From: an uncultured Aquimarina sp.
Lineage (GTDB): Bacteria > Bacteroidota > Bacteroidia > Flavobacteriales > Flavobacteriaceae
Assembly (NCBI GenBank): GCA_947498455.1
Contig: CANMKK010000003.1
Location: forward strand, 124,001-188,000
Length of the DNA: 64,000 nucleotides
Direction of reading: 5' to 3'
The notes below the pieces were generated by a model. It had not been told where the DNA came from. It saw only the letters and a program-made list of their open reading frames with translations, and did no database searches. Positions 28,418 through 38,111 of the stretch are shown here, in pieces (within the stretch, counting starts at the first letter, position 1; the number at the start of each line of letters is the position of its first letter). The position numbers were made by a program, and so were the translations under genes.

Positions 28418-29407
28418 ATGAAAAGAATAGCGATTAACGGATTCGGAAGAATCGGACGTGCCGCGCTAAAAGTAATTATGGAAGAACCAGATCTAGAACT
28501 GGTAGCCATTAATGATCTTATGCCTATCGAGAGTGCACAATATTTATTGAAATATGATAGTGTATATGGTATTTTTAAAGAAGAAGTGAGTATAGAGGGA
28601 ACTCATCTGAATGTAAAAGGAAAAAATATAGAATATTACAACCTGAGATCTCCTGAAGACCTTCCTTGGAAGGAACTAAATATTGATGTAGTAATTGAAA
28701 GTACTGGTTTGTTTACAAAAAAAGAAGATGCCGAGAAGCATATTTTTGCCGGAGCAAAGAATGTTGCTATTTCAGGGCCTACAAAGAGTGAAAATGCTCC
28801 CACGATTGTTCATGGGGTAAATACAGAAGATGGTAAGACTACCATTTTTTCTTGTGCTAGTTGTACTACCAATAATGTGAGCCCAGTTATGGAAGTATTA
28901 GGTAGAACGATTGGTGTAAAAAAGGCAATTCTTAATACCATACACGCATATACAGCTTCTCAGCGATTGGTTGATGGACCATCCAAGAAAAACTTACGAA
29001 TGGGTAGAGGAGGAGCTGTGAATTTAATCCCAACATCAACTGGTGCCGCAAAAGCCACAACAAAAGTACTACCTGAACTCAAAGGTAAATTTGACGGAAT
29101 AGCGGTAAGAACTCCTGTGCCGGTAGGATCTGTTAGTGATGTTACTTTTATAGCAGAAAGAAATACTACTGCAGAAGAAGTTAATGAAATTCTGCGTAAA
29201 GAAGCTAAGACAGATCGATATGCAAAAGTGATGATGGTTACAGATGATCCTATTGTTTCATCAGATATACAACAAAACCCATATGCTGCTACTGTAGATG
29301 CAGCAATGACCAGAGTAGTGGATGGAGATTTAGTAAAAGTTATGATTTGGTATGATAATGAATGGGGCTTTACCAATCAGATGATTAGACAGATTAAAGA
29401 GCTTTAA
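28418..29407 (+). CDS. gap: glyceraldehyde-3-phosphate dehydrogenase, type I
   Basis: A 329-residue phosphorylating GAPDH. The NAD fold opens INGFGRIGRAALKVI. The catalytic Cys149 lies in FSCASCTTNN and His176 in LNTIHAYTASQ. The phosphate-binding GGAVNLIPTSTGAAKAT and the C-terminal WYDNEWGFTNQM are intact. Position 153 is Asn where the common GapA sequence SCTTNC has Cys. This variation occurs among second GAPDH paralogs, so this could be a gluconeogenic-type or accessory copy. A strong terminator follows. Confidence 0.92.
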   Translation: MKRIAINGFGRIGRAALKVIMEEPDLELVAINDLMPIESAQYLLKYDSVYGIFKEEVSIEGTHLNVKGKNIEYYNLRSPEDLPWKELNIDVVIESTGLFTKKEDAEKHIFAGAKNVAISGPTKSENAPTIVHGVNTEDGKTTIFSCASCTTNNVSPVMEVLGRTIGVKKAILNTIHAYTASQRLVDGPSKKNLRMGRGGAVNLIPTSTGAAKATTKVLPELKGKFDGIAVRTPVPVGSVSDVTFIAERNTTAEEVNEILRKEAKTDRYAKVMMVTDDPIVSSDIQQNPYAATVDAAMTRVVDGDLVKVMIWYDNEWGFTNQMIRQIKEL

Positions 29408-29430
29408 CCTGAAATCATTCAAGAATATAA

Positions 29431-29478
29431 AAAAGAAGTTAGGTTCCTTTTAAATTAATTAAATACCTAACTTCTTTT
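29431..29478. terminator. bidirectional terminator between gap and the SDR gene
   Basis: AAAAGAAGTTAGGT and ACCTAACTTCTTTT form a 14-bp stem. T-runs follow in both directions, between convergent genes. Confidence 0.9.
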
Positions 29479-29503
29479 TTTTTAAATTATGTGAATCTCA
29501 TAC

Positions 29504-30253
29504 TTATATCTGACTCAATCCTCCATCAACCTCTAGTTCAATGCCATTAATATAGGAAGCTTCTTCAGAGGCTAAGAACAGTGCAGTTTTTGCAATTTCT
29601 TCAGAAGTTCCAAAACGACCAAGAGGTACTTGTTGTGCAAAGCCTTTTCCCATTTCTTCTACTACATCTGCAGGTAGCCCCATTTTGTCATATATTGGTG
29701 TATCTATAGGACCAGGAGCTATAGAATTTACACGAATGCCTCTAGATTTCAATTCGGAGGTTAATACGCGTTGATAGGCACGTAAGGCTCCTTTAGTAGC
29801 AGAATAAACACCTAAGCCATCAAAACCCTTTTGGTGAACTATAGAGTTTGTAAATAATATAGTTCCACCATCATTGATATGACCAAGTGCTTCTTTTGTC
29901 GCTAAAATAGGTCCTTTTACATTGGTATTAAATAGCGTATCATAGTGCTCTTCGGTAATCTCATTAGTTAGAGAAACAGGGGCAATACCCGCATTTAAAA
30001 ATAGAATATCTATAGTACCATAAGCCTTTACTGCTTCTTTTATTAAATGGATATTATCCTCAGGAATAGATACATCTGCTTTTACGGTAATAAAATCGCC
30101 TTCAAGCTCTTTTTTAGCTTCATCAAGTGCCTCTTGTCTTCTACCGGATACTACAACTTTAGCCCCCTCTTTAAGGTATAATTTGGCTGTAGCTAGGCCA
30201 ATACCACTGTTTGCACCGGTTATTACGGCCACTTTGTTTTTTAATTTGTTCAT
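29504..30253 (-). CDS. short-chain dehydrogenase/reductase
   Basis: A 249-residue NAD(P)-dependent oxidoreductase. The start is set at ATG 30251-30253 (MNKLKNKVAVITG); the longer reading from 30289 would begin inside the operator palindrome. Cofactor loop TGANSGIG, structural NAG (LFLNAGIAP), catalytic YSATKGA and the C-terminal ASYINGIELEVDGG are all present. Substrate unknown. It lies directly downstream of a TetR gene in the same direction, and both starts are preceded by the same palindrome, so it is probably derepressed by that regulator's ligand. Confidence 0.9.
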   Translation of the reverse strand: MNKLKNKVAVITGANSGIGLATAKLYLKEGAKVVVSGRRQEALDEAKKELEGDFITVKADVSIPEDNIHLIKEAVKAYGTIDILFLNAGIAPVSLTNEITEEHYDTLFNTNVKGPILATKEALGHINDGGTILFTNSIVHQKGFDGLGVYSATKGALRAYQRVLTSELKSRGIRVNSIAPGPIDTPIYDKMGLPADVVEEMGKGFAQQVPLGRFGTSEEIAKTALFLASEEASYINGIELEVDGGLSQI

Positions 30254-30269
30254 TTTTGTATCGAATCTT

Positions 30270-30291
30270 ATTTGAAACAATCGTTTCAAAT
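30270..30291. promoter_or_regulatory. TetR operator upstream of the SDR gene
   Basis: ATTTGAAAC-AATC-GTTTCAAAT is a palindrome with perfect 9-base arms, 17 bases before the SDR start. The same GAAAxxATCGTTTCAAAT core occurs in front of the TetR gene. Confidence 0.75.
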
Positions 30292-30306
30292 TTGGTTAAA
30301 AAAAAA

Positions 30307-30888
30307 TTAATATAATACGTTAAGTACTGTGTTTATAATGTTTTTAAGATCTCCTTCATTTTTATTGAGGATTCCGGTCATTCTTAATCCTTGAATCGAA
30401 GTGTAGAGATACCATGCATATTGATTGGCACTTTGGTTCTCATTAAATATCTTTTCCATTTGCCCTTTGCTTATAATATCCTCAAGCATTGCAAGCATTC
30501 TTTCTTGATTAGATTCCATAAAATTTTTAATGCTTGAATTTTGATTAGACATTTCAGACTTACAATTAACAATAAGACAGCCTTTCCTGTCATCATCACC
30601 AAGTATATCCTTTAAAGTAATTGTAAATATACCTTCAATAGCATCTATCGCATTATATGCGTTGACAACTTCTTTACTAAAATTAGTATTGGCATTATTT
30701 TGATAATGGGATAATACTTCCATAAACATACCCAATTTACTGCCAAAACTATTATAGATACTTGATCTATTGAGATCTGTTGCGTCCACTAAATCTTGCA
30801 TAGATGTTCCATTGTATCCTTTTTTATGGAAAACTTCTGTTGCTTTTTGCAATACATGGGTTCTATCGAATGTTTCTACTTTAGGCAT
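30307..30888 (-). CDS. TetR/AcrR family transcriptional regulator
   Basis: A 193-residue repressor-type regulator. ATG 30886-30888 (MPKVETFDRTHVLQKA) is chosen because the longer TTG reading would lie inside the operator. The N-terminal helix-turn-helix (ATEVFHKKGYNGTSMQDLVDA, then LNRSSIYNSFGSKLGMF) is typical. The C-terminal ligand domain contains GCLIVNCKSEMS. It sits immediately upstream of the SDR gene and is likely autoregulated: its own palindrome begins 4 bases upstream of the start and overlaps a TACATTTG -7 box. Confidence 0.9.
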   Translation of the reverse strand: MPKVETFDRTHVLQKATEVFHKKGYNGTSMQDLVDATDLNRSSIYNSFGSKLGMFMEVLSHYQNNANTNFSKEVVNAYNAIDAIEGIFTITLKDILGDDDRKGCLIVNCKSEMSNQNSSIKNFMESNQERMLAMLEDIISKGQMEKIFNENQSANQYAWYLYTSIQGLRMTGILNKNEGDLKNIINTVLNVLY

Positions 30889-30892
30889 ATAG

Positions 30893-30917
30893 AGATGAAA
30901 TGATCGTTTCAAATGTA
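30893..30917. promoter_or_regulatory. TetR operator overlapping its own -7 box
   Basis: AGATGAAAT-GATC-GTTTCAAAT (30893-30914) shares its right half and spacer with the operator at 30270. On the minus strand TACATTTG (30910-30917) fits the TAnnTTTG -7 consensus and overlaps the palindrome, as expected for autorepression. No well-spaced -33 box was seen. Confidence 0.7.
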
Positions 30918-30979
30918 TTTATAATTATATACAATCCATATTAAGGAAATCATAAAATTTTATCGAATGCCGGATTAAT

Positions 30980-31509
30980 CTATAAAACCCGTTTCATCAT
31001 AATATCGGTCTGTAAGTCTGTTCCTAATAAAAAGTGATGTCTATCAAACATACTAAACTCATTTTTTTCATAAAATAGTATCGCGCTAAGATTTTGATTC
31101 CAAACCCCTAACCATATAAAATTCATATGCATAGATGTAGCAATTTATATTGATTTATCAAGTAACTTTTGCCCTATCTTTTTTCCTTGGTATGCTTTAA
31201 TGATATATATTCGTTCTATTTCAAGAGAATTACCTTCTAAGAGTTCAGTTTGGACATTACCCATATTTAATTTAAGGTATCCAACAATATTTGCATTTAG
31301 TTTGGCGAAGTAAAAAAATGAATTTACATCTCTTAATTCTTCCTGAATACCTTTTAGTGTAAATTTCTGGTTTAGGTATTGTTCTATGTTTTTTTTAGAG
31401 TATTTATAAGAGGTCCAAAGGCTTTATAAAAAGTTTCACGACCAATTTTCAATAAATCTTTGGCTTCATTATTTCTTACAGCTTTTATTCTTATATCATT
31501 TTCTACCAT
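30980..31509 (-). pseudogene. GNAT-family N-acetyltransferase, broken by a frameshift and a stop
   Basis: The minus strand starts at ATG 31507-31509 (MVENDIRIKAVRNNEAKDLL, then LKIGRETFYKAFG) and shifts frame near 31395-31420, in an AT-rich run. It continues as NIEQYLNQKFTLKGIQEELR, then FYFAKLNANIVGYLKLNMG and the acetyl-CoA loop region RIYIIKAYQGKKIGQKLL. An in-frame TAA follows at 31145-31147, after which NFIWLGVWNQNLSAILFYEK and FSMFDRHHFLLGTD complete the fold. A full-length GNAT protein of about 175 residues is thus recognisable across two lesions. A sequencing error could explain one lesion but hardly both. Confidence 0.8.
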
Positions 31510-31544
31510 AGTTTTTTACAATAAAATTTCTTTGGTATAAAAAG

Positions 31545-32153
31545 TTATTTAATACATTTTAATGTTGATTTGATACTCATAAGCTCATCCCAAATTGGAT
31601 GATCAGTTTCTTGAGGAGAGAGATAAAACCAAACCAAATACTTTTTATTGGCCAAGCAATATTCACTTCTAATACTCGTATTTAAAACAAAAGATTTTTT
31701 CGCAAAAAATTCATCATAAAGTTCTATAGTGCCCCTAAAAGTATTTTTATCTATTTCTCGAATTGAAGATTTAGTTTCAGGAATATCTTTATAGAAGTTA
31801 AAATTAGTAATTGCTCCGGTATTCATAAGTCCATCAAAGTACGTGTTTAAAATGCTTTGGATTTTAGAGGGATTCAGATGAGGGTTTTCTTCTATAATCC
31901 ATAAAAATATGTATGAAAAATAATCATCACTAGTTGTCTCACTCCAACCTGGAGCAAATAAAACATGTTCTTCTCCTTGATAATCTAAATCTCCAGCAAA
32001 TATTAATGGGAATTCCAAAACCTCACTTCGCCAGTTATCTTTGGATTCCAGAACATTGATTATGTCATTATGTAATCGGAAATAAAGATACCCCGCGACA
32101 AAAGCAATAATTACTATCAGTACTACTATTATTTTTAAGAGTTTTTTTAGCAT
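31545..32153 (-). CDS. membrane-anchored protein of unknown function
   Basis: A 202-residue protein I do not recognise. Residues 1-27 are a basic start plus a hydrophobic helix (KIIVVLIVIIAFVAGYLYF). With no cleavage site evident it is probably a signal anchor, leaving a globular domain of about 170 residues outside the membrane. Visible segments include HVLFAPGWSETTSDDYFSYI and a single Cys near the C-terminus. It begins 15 bases after the NlpC/P60 gene and is likely in the same transcript as that gene and the thiolase. Confidence 0.6.
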   Translation of the reverse strand: MLKKLLKIIVVLIVIIAFVAGYLYFRLHNDIINVLESKDNWRSEVLEFPLIFAGDLDYQGEEHVLFAPGWSETTSDDYFSYIFLWIIEENPHLNPSKIQSILNTYFDGLMNTGAITNFNFYKDIPETKSSIREIDKNTFRGTIELYDEFFAKKSFVLNTSIRSEYCLANKKYLVWFYLSPQETDHPIWDELMSIKSTLKCIK

Positions 32154-32168
32154 TTGCTAATGTAAGGA

Positions 32169-32918
32169 TTATACAATTCGTTTAATTACCCTAAGTTTAT
32201 GTGTATATGCTCGTTTTTCTGCATTAAAAATCCCAGTATGATCAATACGATCCACACGTACTTTTCCATGTGCATGGATAATATAATTATCTTTCATAAT
32301 TATACCTACATGAGTGATCACACCTTCTTCATTATCAAAAAAAGCTAAATCACCAGGTTCACTTTCTTCTATAAAACTTAATGGTTCTCCCTGAGTAGCT
32401 TGCTGAGAAGCATCTCTTAATAATTTATAACCATTTAGCTTATAAACCATTTGGGTAAGACCACTGCAATCGACACCAAAATTTGTTTTTCCTCCCCATA
32501 AGTATGGTGCATTAAGGAATAAATAAGCTGTCTCTATTAATTTACTTTTTGGTTGCTGCTCTATAATTTTATTTCCTTCGTATTGATGTTTAAATAAATC
32601 TAGGGCCTTTAACGAGGCTCCTAATGGGATTGGAATTAATTGATTATTATCACAACTAACAAAATCAATTAGATCTGCTACGAGTGGCTGTTCTCCATTG
32701 TTAAAACCTTTATATATTTCTTCGGTTATCTCTAAATATTGTTTATTATCCATCCATCCTTCATAATTGTCGAATGCCAGGCGGATACGACTCCATTTTT
32801 TTCTTTGTTCCAAGATTTTAAAGTGTTCTCCATATAACACCTGAGATACTAATTCACTAGTGTCATTAGGTTCAAAACGTAGAGGGATAATACTTAGGTT
32901 GCAAATACCGTATTGCAT
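32169..32918 (-). CDS. NlpC/P60 (C40) cysteine peptidase with SH3 domain
   Basis: A 249-residue cell-wall endopeptidase-type protein. The N-terminal about 60 residues resemble a bacterial SH3 domain (LSIIPLRFEPNDTSELVSQV, then WSRIRLAFDNYEGWM). The C40 catalytic domain has the Cys in WGGKTNFGVDCSGLTQMVY, the His in VITHVGIIM and the third polar residue in YIIHAHGKVRVD. The family cleaves D-Glu to diamino-acid bonds in cell-wall peptides. No signal peptide is seen, so a cytoplasmic role in recycling muropeptides is plausible, as for YkfC-like enzymes. It lies between the thiolase and a membrane protein on the same strand. Confidence 0.88.
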   Translation of the reverse strand: MQYGICNLSIIPLRFEPNDTSELVSQVLYGEHFKILEQRKKWSRIRLAFDNYEGWMDNKQYLEITEEIYKGFNNGEQPLVADLIDFVSCDNNQLIPIPLGASLKALDLFKHQYEGNKIIEQQPKSKLIETAYLFLNAPYLWGGKTNFGVDCSGLTQMVYKLNGYKLLRDASQQATQGEPLSFIEESEPGDLAFFDNEEGVITHVGIIMKDNYIIHAHGKVRVDRIDHTGIFNAEKRAYTHKLRVIKRIV

Positions 32919-32979
32919 AAATATAATTAGAAACTAGACAATGAAATGCTAGAAATTAGACACTATTACTATTTTTGTA

Positions 32980-34158
32980 CTATACTCTTTCAATTACCAT
33001 TGCAGATGCACCTCCACCGCCATTACATATAGCAGCGGCGCCAATCTTAGCATCATTTTGGTCTAACACGTTCATTAATGTTATCAATATTCGCACACCC
33101 GAACAACCTAAGGGATGTCCTAAGGAAACTGCACCGCCATTTACATTGGTATTGGTATCACTTAGTCCCAAAATCTTCATATTAGCCAATCCTACAACAG
33201 AAAAAGCTTCATTAAATTCAAAATAATCTACATCGTCAATAGAAATTCCAGCCTTTTCAATTGCTTTTGGCAATGCCTTAGCTGGAGCTGTCGTAAACCA
33301 TTTTGGTTCTTGAGCTGCATCAGCATAACTTCGTATTTTTACTAGTGGTTTTAACCCTAATTCAGCCGCTTTTTCGGCACTCATAACAACTACGGCACCT
33401 GCGCCATCATTTATAGTAGAAGCATTTGCAGCTGTTACAGTTCCATCCTTTGTAAATGCTGGACGTAAGGTTGGAATTTTTTCTATTTTTACATTCTTAA
33501 ACTCTTCGTCTTGTGTTACCAAAATAGGTTCACCACGACGTTGAGGCACAGCTACTGGAACGACTTCATTATTAAATTTTCCATCTGCCCAAGCTTTGGT
33601 TGAACGTTTATACGATTGAATAGCAAAGGCGTCTTGATCTTCTCTAGTGAAATTGTACTCTGTTGCACATAAATCCGCACAGGTTCCCATAGCATTTTGA
33701 TCATAGGCATCTACAAGTCCATCTCGCTGCATTCCATCCTCAAAAGTTTGCGGTCCAAATTTATGACCAGTCCTAAGTCTTACATAGTGAGGGATTAAAC
33801 TCATATTTTCCATTCCTCCAGCTACTACGATATCAGCATCTCCCAATGCAATTGTCTGGACAGCATGCACAACCGCTTTCATACCGCTAGCACATACTTT
33901 ATTTACAGTCGTACAAGGAACAGTATCGCTTATTCCTGCACCTAGAGCAGCCTGTCTTGCAGGAGCTTGCCCATTTCCAGCCTGTACCACATTACCCATA
34001 AACACTTCTTGAACCAATGAAGGGGCTAGATCAATCTTATCCAACGCTCCCTTAATAGCTATTGTTCCTAGCTGTGTTGCTGGAACTGTAGATAAACTAC
34101 CTAAAAAACTTCCTATCGGAGTGCGTGCTGCAGATACTATTACGACTTCTTTATTCAT
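32980..34158 (-). CDS. acetyl-CoA C-acyltransferase (thiolase)
   Basis: A 392-residue thiolase, condensing or cleaving acyl-CoA (acetoacetyl-CoA level or longer). The acylated Cys lies in [17 protein letters not shown]. The His of [11 protein letters not shown], the GHPLGCSG motif and the C-terminal [14 protein letters not shown] with the second catalytic Cys are all intact. Length equals biosynthetic thiolases. Whether it serves beta-oxidation or acetoacetyl-CoA formation cannot be decided from the sequence. It is divergent from the PgpH-like gene. Confidence 0.93.
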   Translation of the reverse strand: MNKEVVIVSAARTPIGSFLGSLSTVPATQLGTIAIKGALDKIDLAPSLVQEVFMGNVVQAGNGQAPARQAALGAGISDTVPCTTVNKVCASGMKAVVHAVQTIALGDADIVVAGGMENMSLIPHYVRLRTGHKFGPQTFEDGMQRDGLVDAYDQNAMGTCADLCATEYNFTREDQDAFAIQSYKRSTKAWADGKFNNEVVPVAVPQRRGEPILVTQDEEFKNVKIEKIPTLRPAFTKDGTVTAANASTINDGAGAVVVMSAEKAAELGLKPLVKIRSYADAAQEPKWFTTAPAKALPKAIEKAGISIDDVDYFEFNEAFSVVGLANMKILGLSDTNTNVNGGAVSLGHPLGCSGVRILITLMNVLDQNDAKIGAAAICNGGGGASAMVIERV

Positions 34159-34326
34159 TATACCTAATTGTTATTTATGGGTTTGCTATGACGCGAATTT
34201 AAGGATTTTTAGATGATCTTCATAGAAGCATAACTATTAAAGAATTGTTAGAACTTCTATTTCCCTGATATCCTTATCTGATTTATTTTTTAGTACTTTT
34301 GAGTGATATATACGAATATTGTCCTT

Positions 34327-36372
34327 GTGAAAAACTTTTTAAACAACTTTTATAAAAACCAATCAAATCTATATAAAGGTTTTCTTTTTATTACAACTTT
34401 AGTCCTTATTGTTTATTTATTCCCAAAAGGAGGCGTATTCAAATATGAATTTGCCAAGGGAAAACCGTGGCAATACGAAAATTTATATGCACCTTTCGAT
34501 TTTGCGATTGCTAAAACCGACAAAGAAATAGAGACCGAGAAGAAACAGATTACCGATAATCTTATTCCATATTTTCAATATGATACTATTATATCTAATA
34601 CTTCTAAAGATGCATATAATCAATCTTTTAAGAACTACTTAAGTGTTCTTGAAGAAAGTAGTTCTGCAGATCAAGCTAAGTTATTCGGAAGAATCCTACT
34701 TAATGACATTTATCGATATGGTGTGCTAAAAGAAGCATATGCTTATGATGCTAAACGGCAGATATTTCTTAATAAAGGTAATAAAGCAGAAGCTATCACT
34801 TATGGACAAATAGCAAGTGCTAATTCGGTCACAAAAATAATTAATTCCAGAATCGAAAAGAGTGAATATGTTAAGTTTAAAAGTGGATTTATTGCCTTAT
34901 TTTATGATTTAATAAAACCTAATGTATCACTAAATCAAAAACTTACTCAAAGTACATTAGACAATGAACTAGCCAAAGTACTACCTACCCGTGGTAGTGT
35001 TTCTAAGGGTAGTAGGATCATTGCTAAGGGAGAAGTGGTTGAGGGAGATCGATTACAAATATTGACTTCTCTAAAAGCGGAATATGAGTCACAGGTATGG
35101 AGTGATAAGAATTTCTATTGGATTGTTTTTGGGTATAGTATTTTAGTGTCCCTAGCATTGTTAATGCTGTTACTCTTTATTAGAAAGTACAGAAAGGAAA
35201 TTTTCGAAAACAATACTCAGATTACATTTATTGCCTTTAATGTATTGATTATGGTCTTGATAACCACTCTAGTGGTTACCTATAAATCGGATTATATTTA
35301 TATTGTACCACTTTCTATTTTACCTTTAATATTAAAAGCGTTCTTCGATTCCAGATTAGGATTATTTACTCATGTACTTACAGTATTGATCTTAGGATTT
35401 ATAGTTCCTAATAGCTATGAATATACGTTTTTACAGATTATAGCAGGAATAGTAACCATTCTTACCATTTCAGAATCTTATAAAAGAGCAAATCTATTTA
35501 TATCTGTGGGGCAGATTACGTTTGTATATATTGTAGCATATATTGCCTTTCATATCATTCACGAAGGAAGTATTAGGGATATTGCGTGGGAAACCGTTGG
35601 TTTATTTATTACAAGTGGTTTTGCTACTTTAATTGTTCACCCCTTGATTTATGCGTATGAAAAAATGTTTGGATTGGTGTCTGATGTTTCCTTATTAGAA
35701 TTAAGTGATACGAATTCTGCATTACTAAAAGAGTTATCGGATAAAGCTCCAGGAACATTTCATCATTCATTAAATGTGGCAAATATAGCAGAAGCCGCCG
35801 CTAATGAAATCGGTGCTAATGCTATGTTAGTTAGGGTAGGAGCATTGTATCATGATATTGGCAAAATGGCAAATCCTACTTATTTTACTGAAAATCAAAC
35901 AGCCTCCGGAAATGCACACGACGTGTTATCTTCTAAAGAGAGTGCGAGCATCATTATAAATCATGTAATAAGAGGAATAGAAATAGCTAAAAAATATAAA
36001 TTACCAGATCGTGTAATTGATTTTATTAGAACACATCATGGTACAAGTACCGTGTATTATTTCTATAAGAAAGAGAGCGAGGTTAATGAAAACGTAAATA
36101 TCGCAGATTTTCAATACCCCGGACCTAAGCCCTTTTCTAAAGAAACTGCAATTTTGATGATGAGTGATAGTATAGAAGCTGCTTCCAAAAGTTTAAAAAA
36201 GCCAACTAGTAGTTTAATTGATTCTTTTGTCGAAAAAATAATTAATAAGCAAATGGAAGATGGTCAGTTTCTCAACGCCAATATCACCTTCAAGGAGATC
36301 CAACAAGTAAAAAAGATATTTAAGCGTAAACTTACCAATATCTACCACTTACGTATTGAATATCCTGAATAA
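34327..36372 (+). CDS. 7TM-HD phosphodiesterase, PgpH-like
   Basis: About 681 residues. The family has an extracellular 7TMR-HDED domain, seven membrane helices and a cytoplasmic HD domain, and PgpH degrades c-di-AMP in Firmicutes. Visible parts: one N-terminal helix (GFLFITTLVLIVYLFP), an extracytoplasmic region to about 265, a helix cluster at about 270-470, and then HHSLNVANIAEAAANEIG, VGALYHDIGKMANP and IINHVIRGIEIA, followed by RTHHGT with the metal ligands. GTG 34327 is preferred over GTG 34303 because a TACTTTTG -7 box at 34294-34301 would leave little leader for the earlier start. The c-di-AMP substrate is by homology. Confidence 0.88.
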   Translation: MKNFLNNFYKNQSNLYKGFLFITTLVLIVYLFPKGGVFKYEFAKGKPWQYENLYAPFDFAIAKTDKEIETEKKQITDNLIPYFQYDTIISNTSKDAYNQSFKNYLSVLEESSSADQAKLFGRILLNDIYRYGVLKEAYAYDAKRQIFLNKGNKAEAITYGQIASANSVTKIINSRIEKSEYVKFKSGFIALFYDLIKPNVSLNQKLTQSTLDNELAKVLPTRGSVSKGSRIIAKGEVVEGDRLQILTSLKAEYESQVWSDKNFYWIVFGYSILVSLALLMLLLFIRKYRKEIFENNTQITFIAFNVLIMVLITTLVVTYKSDYIYIVPLSILPLILKAFFDSRLGLFTHVLTVLILGFIVPNSYEYTFLQIIAGIVTILTISESYKRANLFISVGQITFVYIVAYIAFHIIHEGSIRDIAWETVGLFITSGFATLIVHPLIYAYEKMFGLVSDVSLLELSDTNSALLKELSDKAPGTFHHSLNVANIAEAAANEIGANAMLVRVGALYHDIGKMANPTYFTENQTASGNAHDVLSSKESASIIINHVIRGIEIAKKYKLPDRVIDFIRTHHGTSTVYYFYKKESEVNENVNIADFQYPGPKPFSKETAILMMSDSIEAASKSLKKPTSSLIDSFVEKIINKQMEDGQFLNANITFKEIQQVKKIFKRKLTNIYHLRIEYPE

Positions 36373-36405
36373 ATGAAATAATAATTGATGTAATAATATT
36401 TTTAA

Positions 36406-36687
36406 TTATTTTTCTTCTTTAAGGTATTTTCGATCCATCCAGAAAGTACCGAAAGGAATTATAGAACAAAGTAATACTATCGCCGTCGTTTTATTAGACC
36501 ATTTTTTTTCGAATTTTACGAGAATTGCAAAAACGATATACAATAAAAATAATAAGCCGTGAGCCATTCCTATAACCCTATTAGGCTCTGGAGATTCAAA
36601 CATATATTTCAATGGCATCGTTACAAACAGAATTAGTAGGTAAGAGACTCCTTCAAGGAAACTAAGGATTCTAAAAGCAATAATCAT
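36406..36687 (-). CDS. DUF3817 membrane protein
   Basis: A 93-residue integral membrane protein with three hydrophobic helices and the DUF3817 signature (FRILSFLEGVSYLLILFV, then PNRVIGMAHGLLFLLYIVF). No function is known for the family. It is convergent with the HD gene, with 33 bases between stops. A TATTTTTG sequence (36712-36719, minus strand) upstream fits a -7 box. Confidence 0.85.
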   Translation of the reverse strand: MIIAFRILSFLEGVSYLLILFVTMPLKYMFESPEPNRVIGMAHGLLFLLYIVFAILVKFEKKWSNKTTAIVLLCSIIPFGTFWMDRKYLKEEK

Positions 36688-36751
36688 AAATTGTTAATTT
36701 AAAATTTTGTACAAAAATAAAACACTATACCAATAGACGAGCCAATTATTA

Positions 36752-37990
36752 CTATTTTTTGGGATTATAATCCAATTCAAATACTTCAAGATTAAAATAA
36801 GGGAGAGTGGCTAATAAGTGATCAAAAATATCTCCAACTATGTTTTCATAGTTTTTCCATATTTTATCATTACTAAAAGCATATATCTCTAATGGAGTCC
36901 CTTGTGGTGTCGGCGCTAATTGACGACTCATGATCGTCATATCACTATTAATATAAGGGTGATTTTCTAAGTAATATTCCGTATATTTTCTAAAGACTCC
37001 CATATTAGATAAATTACGTCCATTGACAAGAACTTCTTTATCAATTTTATTTGTAGTATTAAAAGAATGTATCTCGCTCTGAGAGTTTTCGAGATACGTT
37101 GTTATAAGCTGTATCTTTTTAAGATTTTCAATATCTGCCTCTTTCAAAAATTGAATACTCGAAGCTTTGATTAATAATGCCCGTTTTATTCTTCTTCCTC
37201 CAGAATCCATCATACCACGCCAGTTTCTAAAAGATTGAGATGTTAAATGATACGTAGGGATTGTAGTAATTGTCTTATCAAAATTCTGAACTTTCACAGA
37301 AGAAAGATTAATTTCTATAACATCTCCATCTGCACCATACTTATCCATAGTAATCCAATCACCAATACGAACAGTATCATTTACCGCCACCTGAATACTA
37401 GCTACAAAACCAAGAATAGTATCCTTAAAAATTAACAGGATAACAGCAGACATAGCTCCTAGAGCCGTTAAGAAAGTCCAGACAGATTTGCCCGTAATAG
37501 ATGAAAAAATAAAAATAGCGCCAATGCACCAAGCAAAAATCATGAATACCTGGATGTAGCTATCAATTGGTTTATCCTTAAATGACTCTAATGATTTAAG
37601 AAAATCTCTGAATGTTCTCAGAATACTTCTAATAATCCATATAGTCAGTATAATAACCAAAATATCGAAAATCACTTTTATATAACCTTCTGTAGTTGGA
37701 AATGCTATAAATAAATTAGGTACAATCCAAATGCTTATCGATAACGGGATAATATGTGATAAATGATCAAATGTTTTATTTTTGACTAAGTAATCATCAA
37801 ATGTATTTTTAGATTTCGAAGCGTATCTTCTAAATATGTTTAAAATAAGATTTCGAATAACTCTATCAACAATGAATAATACGAGTATGAGTACTAGTAT
37901 ACCACATAAAACATTAAGATATTCTGCTATTTCTTTTGAAACTCCATTAGAAACAAGTAGTTCATAAAAATATCGAGTTACTTTTTTCAT
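36752..37990 (-). CDS. mechanosensitive ion channel, MscS family (YbdG-like)
   Basis: A 412-residue membrane protein. Four to five hydrophobic helices occupy about 25-45, 75-120, 145-165 and 170-205. The last is the pore helix followed by TILGFVASIQVAVNDTVRIG. The MscS beta domain follows (DWITMDKYGADGDVIEINLS, then SSVKVQNFDKTITTIPTYHL), and the C-terminal part is long, as in the E. coli YbdG/MscM subgroup. It should release ions during osmotic downshock. Monocistronic. Confidence 0.9.
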   Translation of the reverse strand: MKKVTRYFYELLVSNGVSKEIAEYLNVLCGILVLILVLFIVDRVIRNLILNIFRRYASKSKNTFDDYLVKNKTFDHLSHIIPLSISIWIVPNLFIAFPTTEGYIKVIFDILVIILTIWIIRSILRTFRDFLKSLESFKDKPIDSYIQVFMIFAWCIGAIFIFSSITGKSVWTFLTALGAMSAVILLIFKDTILGFVASIQVAVNDTVRIGDWITMDKYGADGDVIEINLSSVKVQNFDKTITTIPTYHLTSQSFRNWRGMMDSGGRRIKRALLIKASSIQFLKEADIENLKKIQLITTYLENSQSEIHSFNTTNKIDKEVLVNGRNLSNMGVFRKYTEYYLENHPYINSDMTIMSRQLAPTPQGTPLEIYAFSNDKIWKNYENIVGDIFDHLLATLPYFNLEVFELDYNPKK

Positions 37991-38111
37991 TATAATATAT
38001 ATTAATTCACACTGTGGAGTTTATTTTTTTGAAGCTTGTCTAAAAGTTTAAAAATCACATATCCGTTTTTATGCCTAATAGACTTTTACTAAAATCCTAA
38101 AGGGGTAGTGT

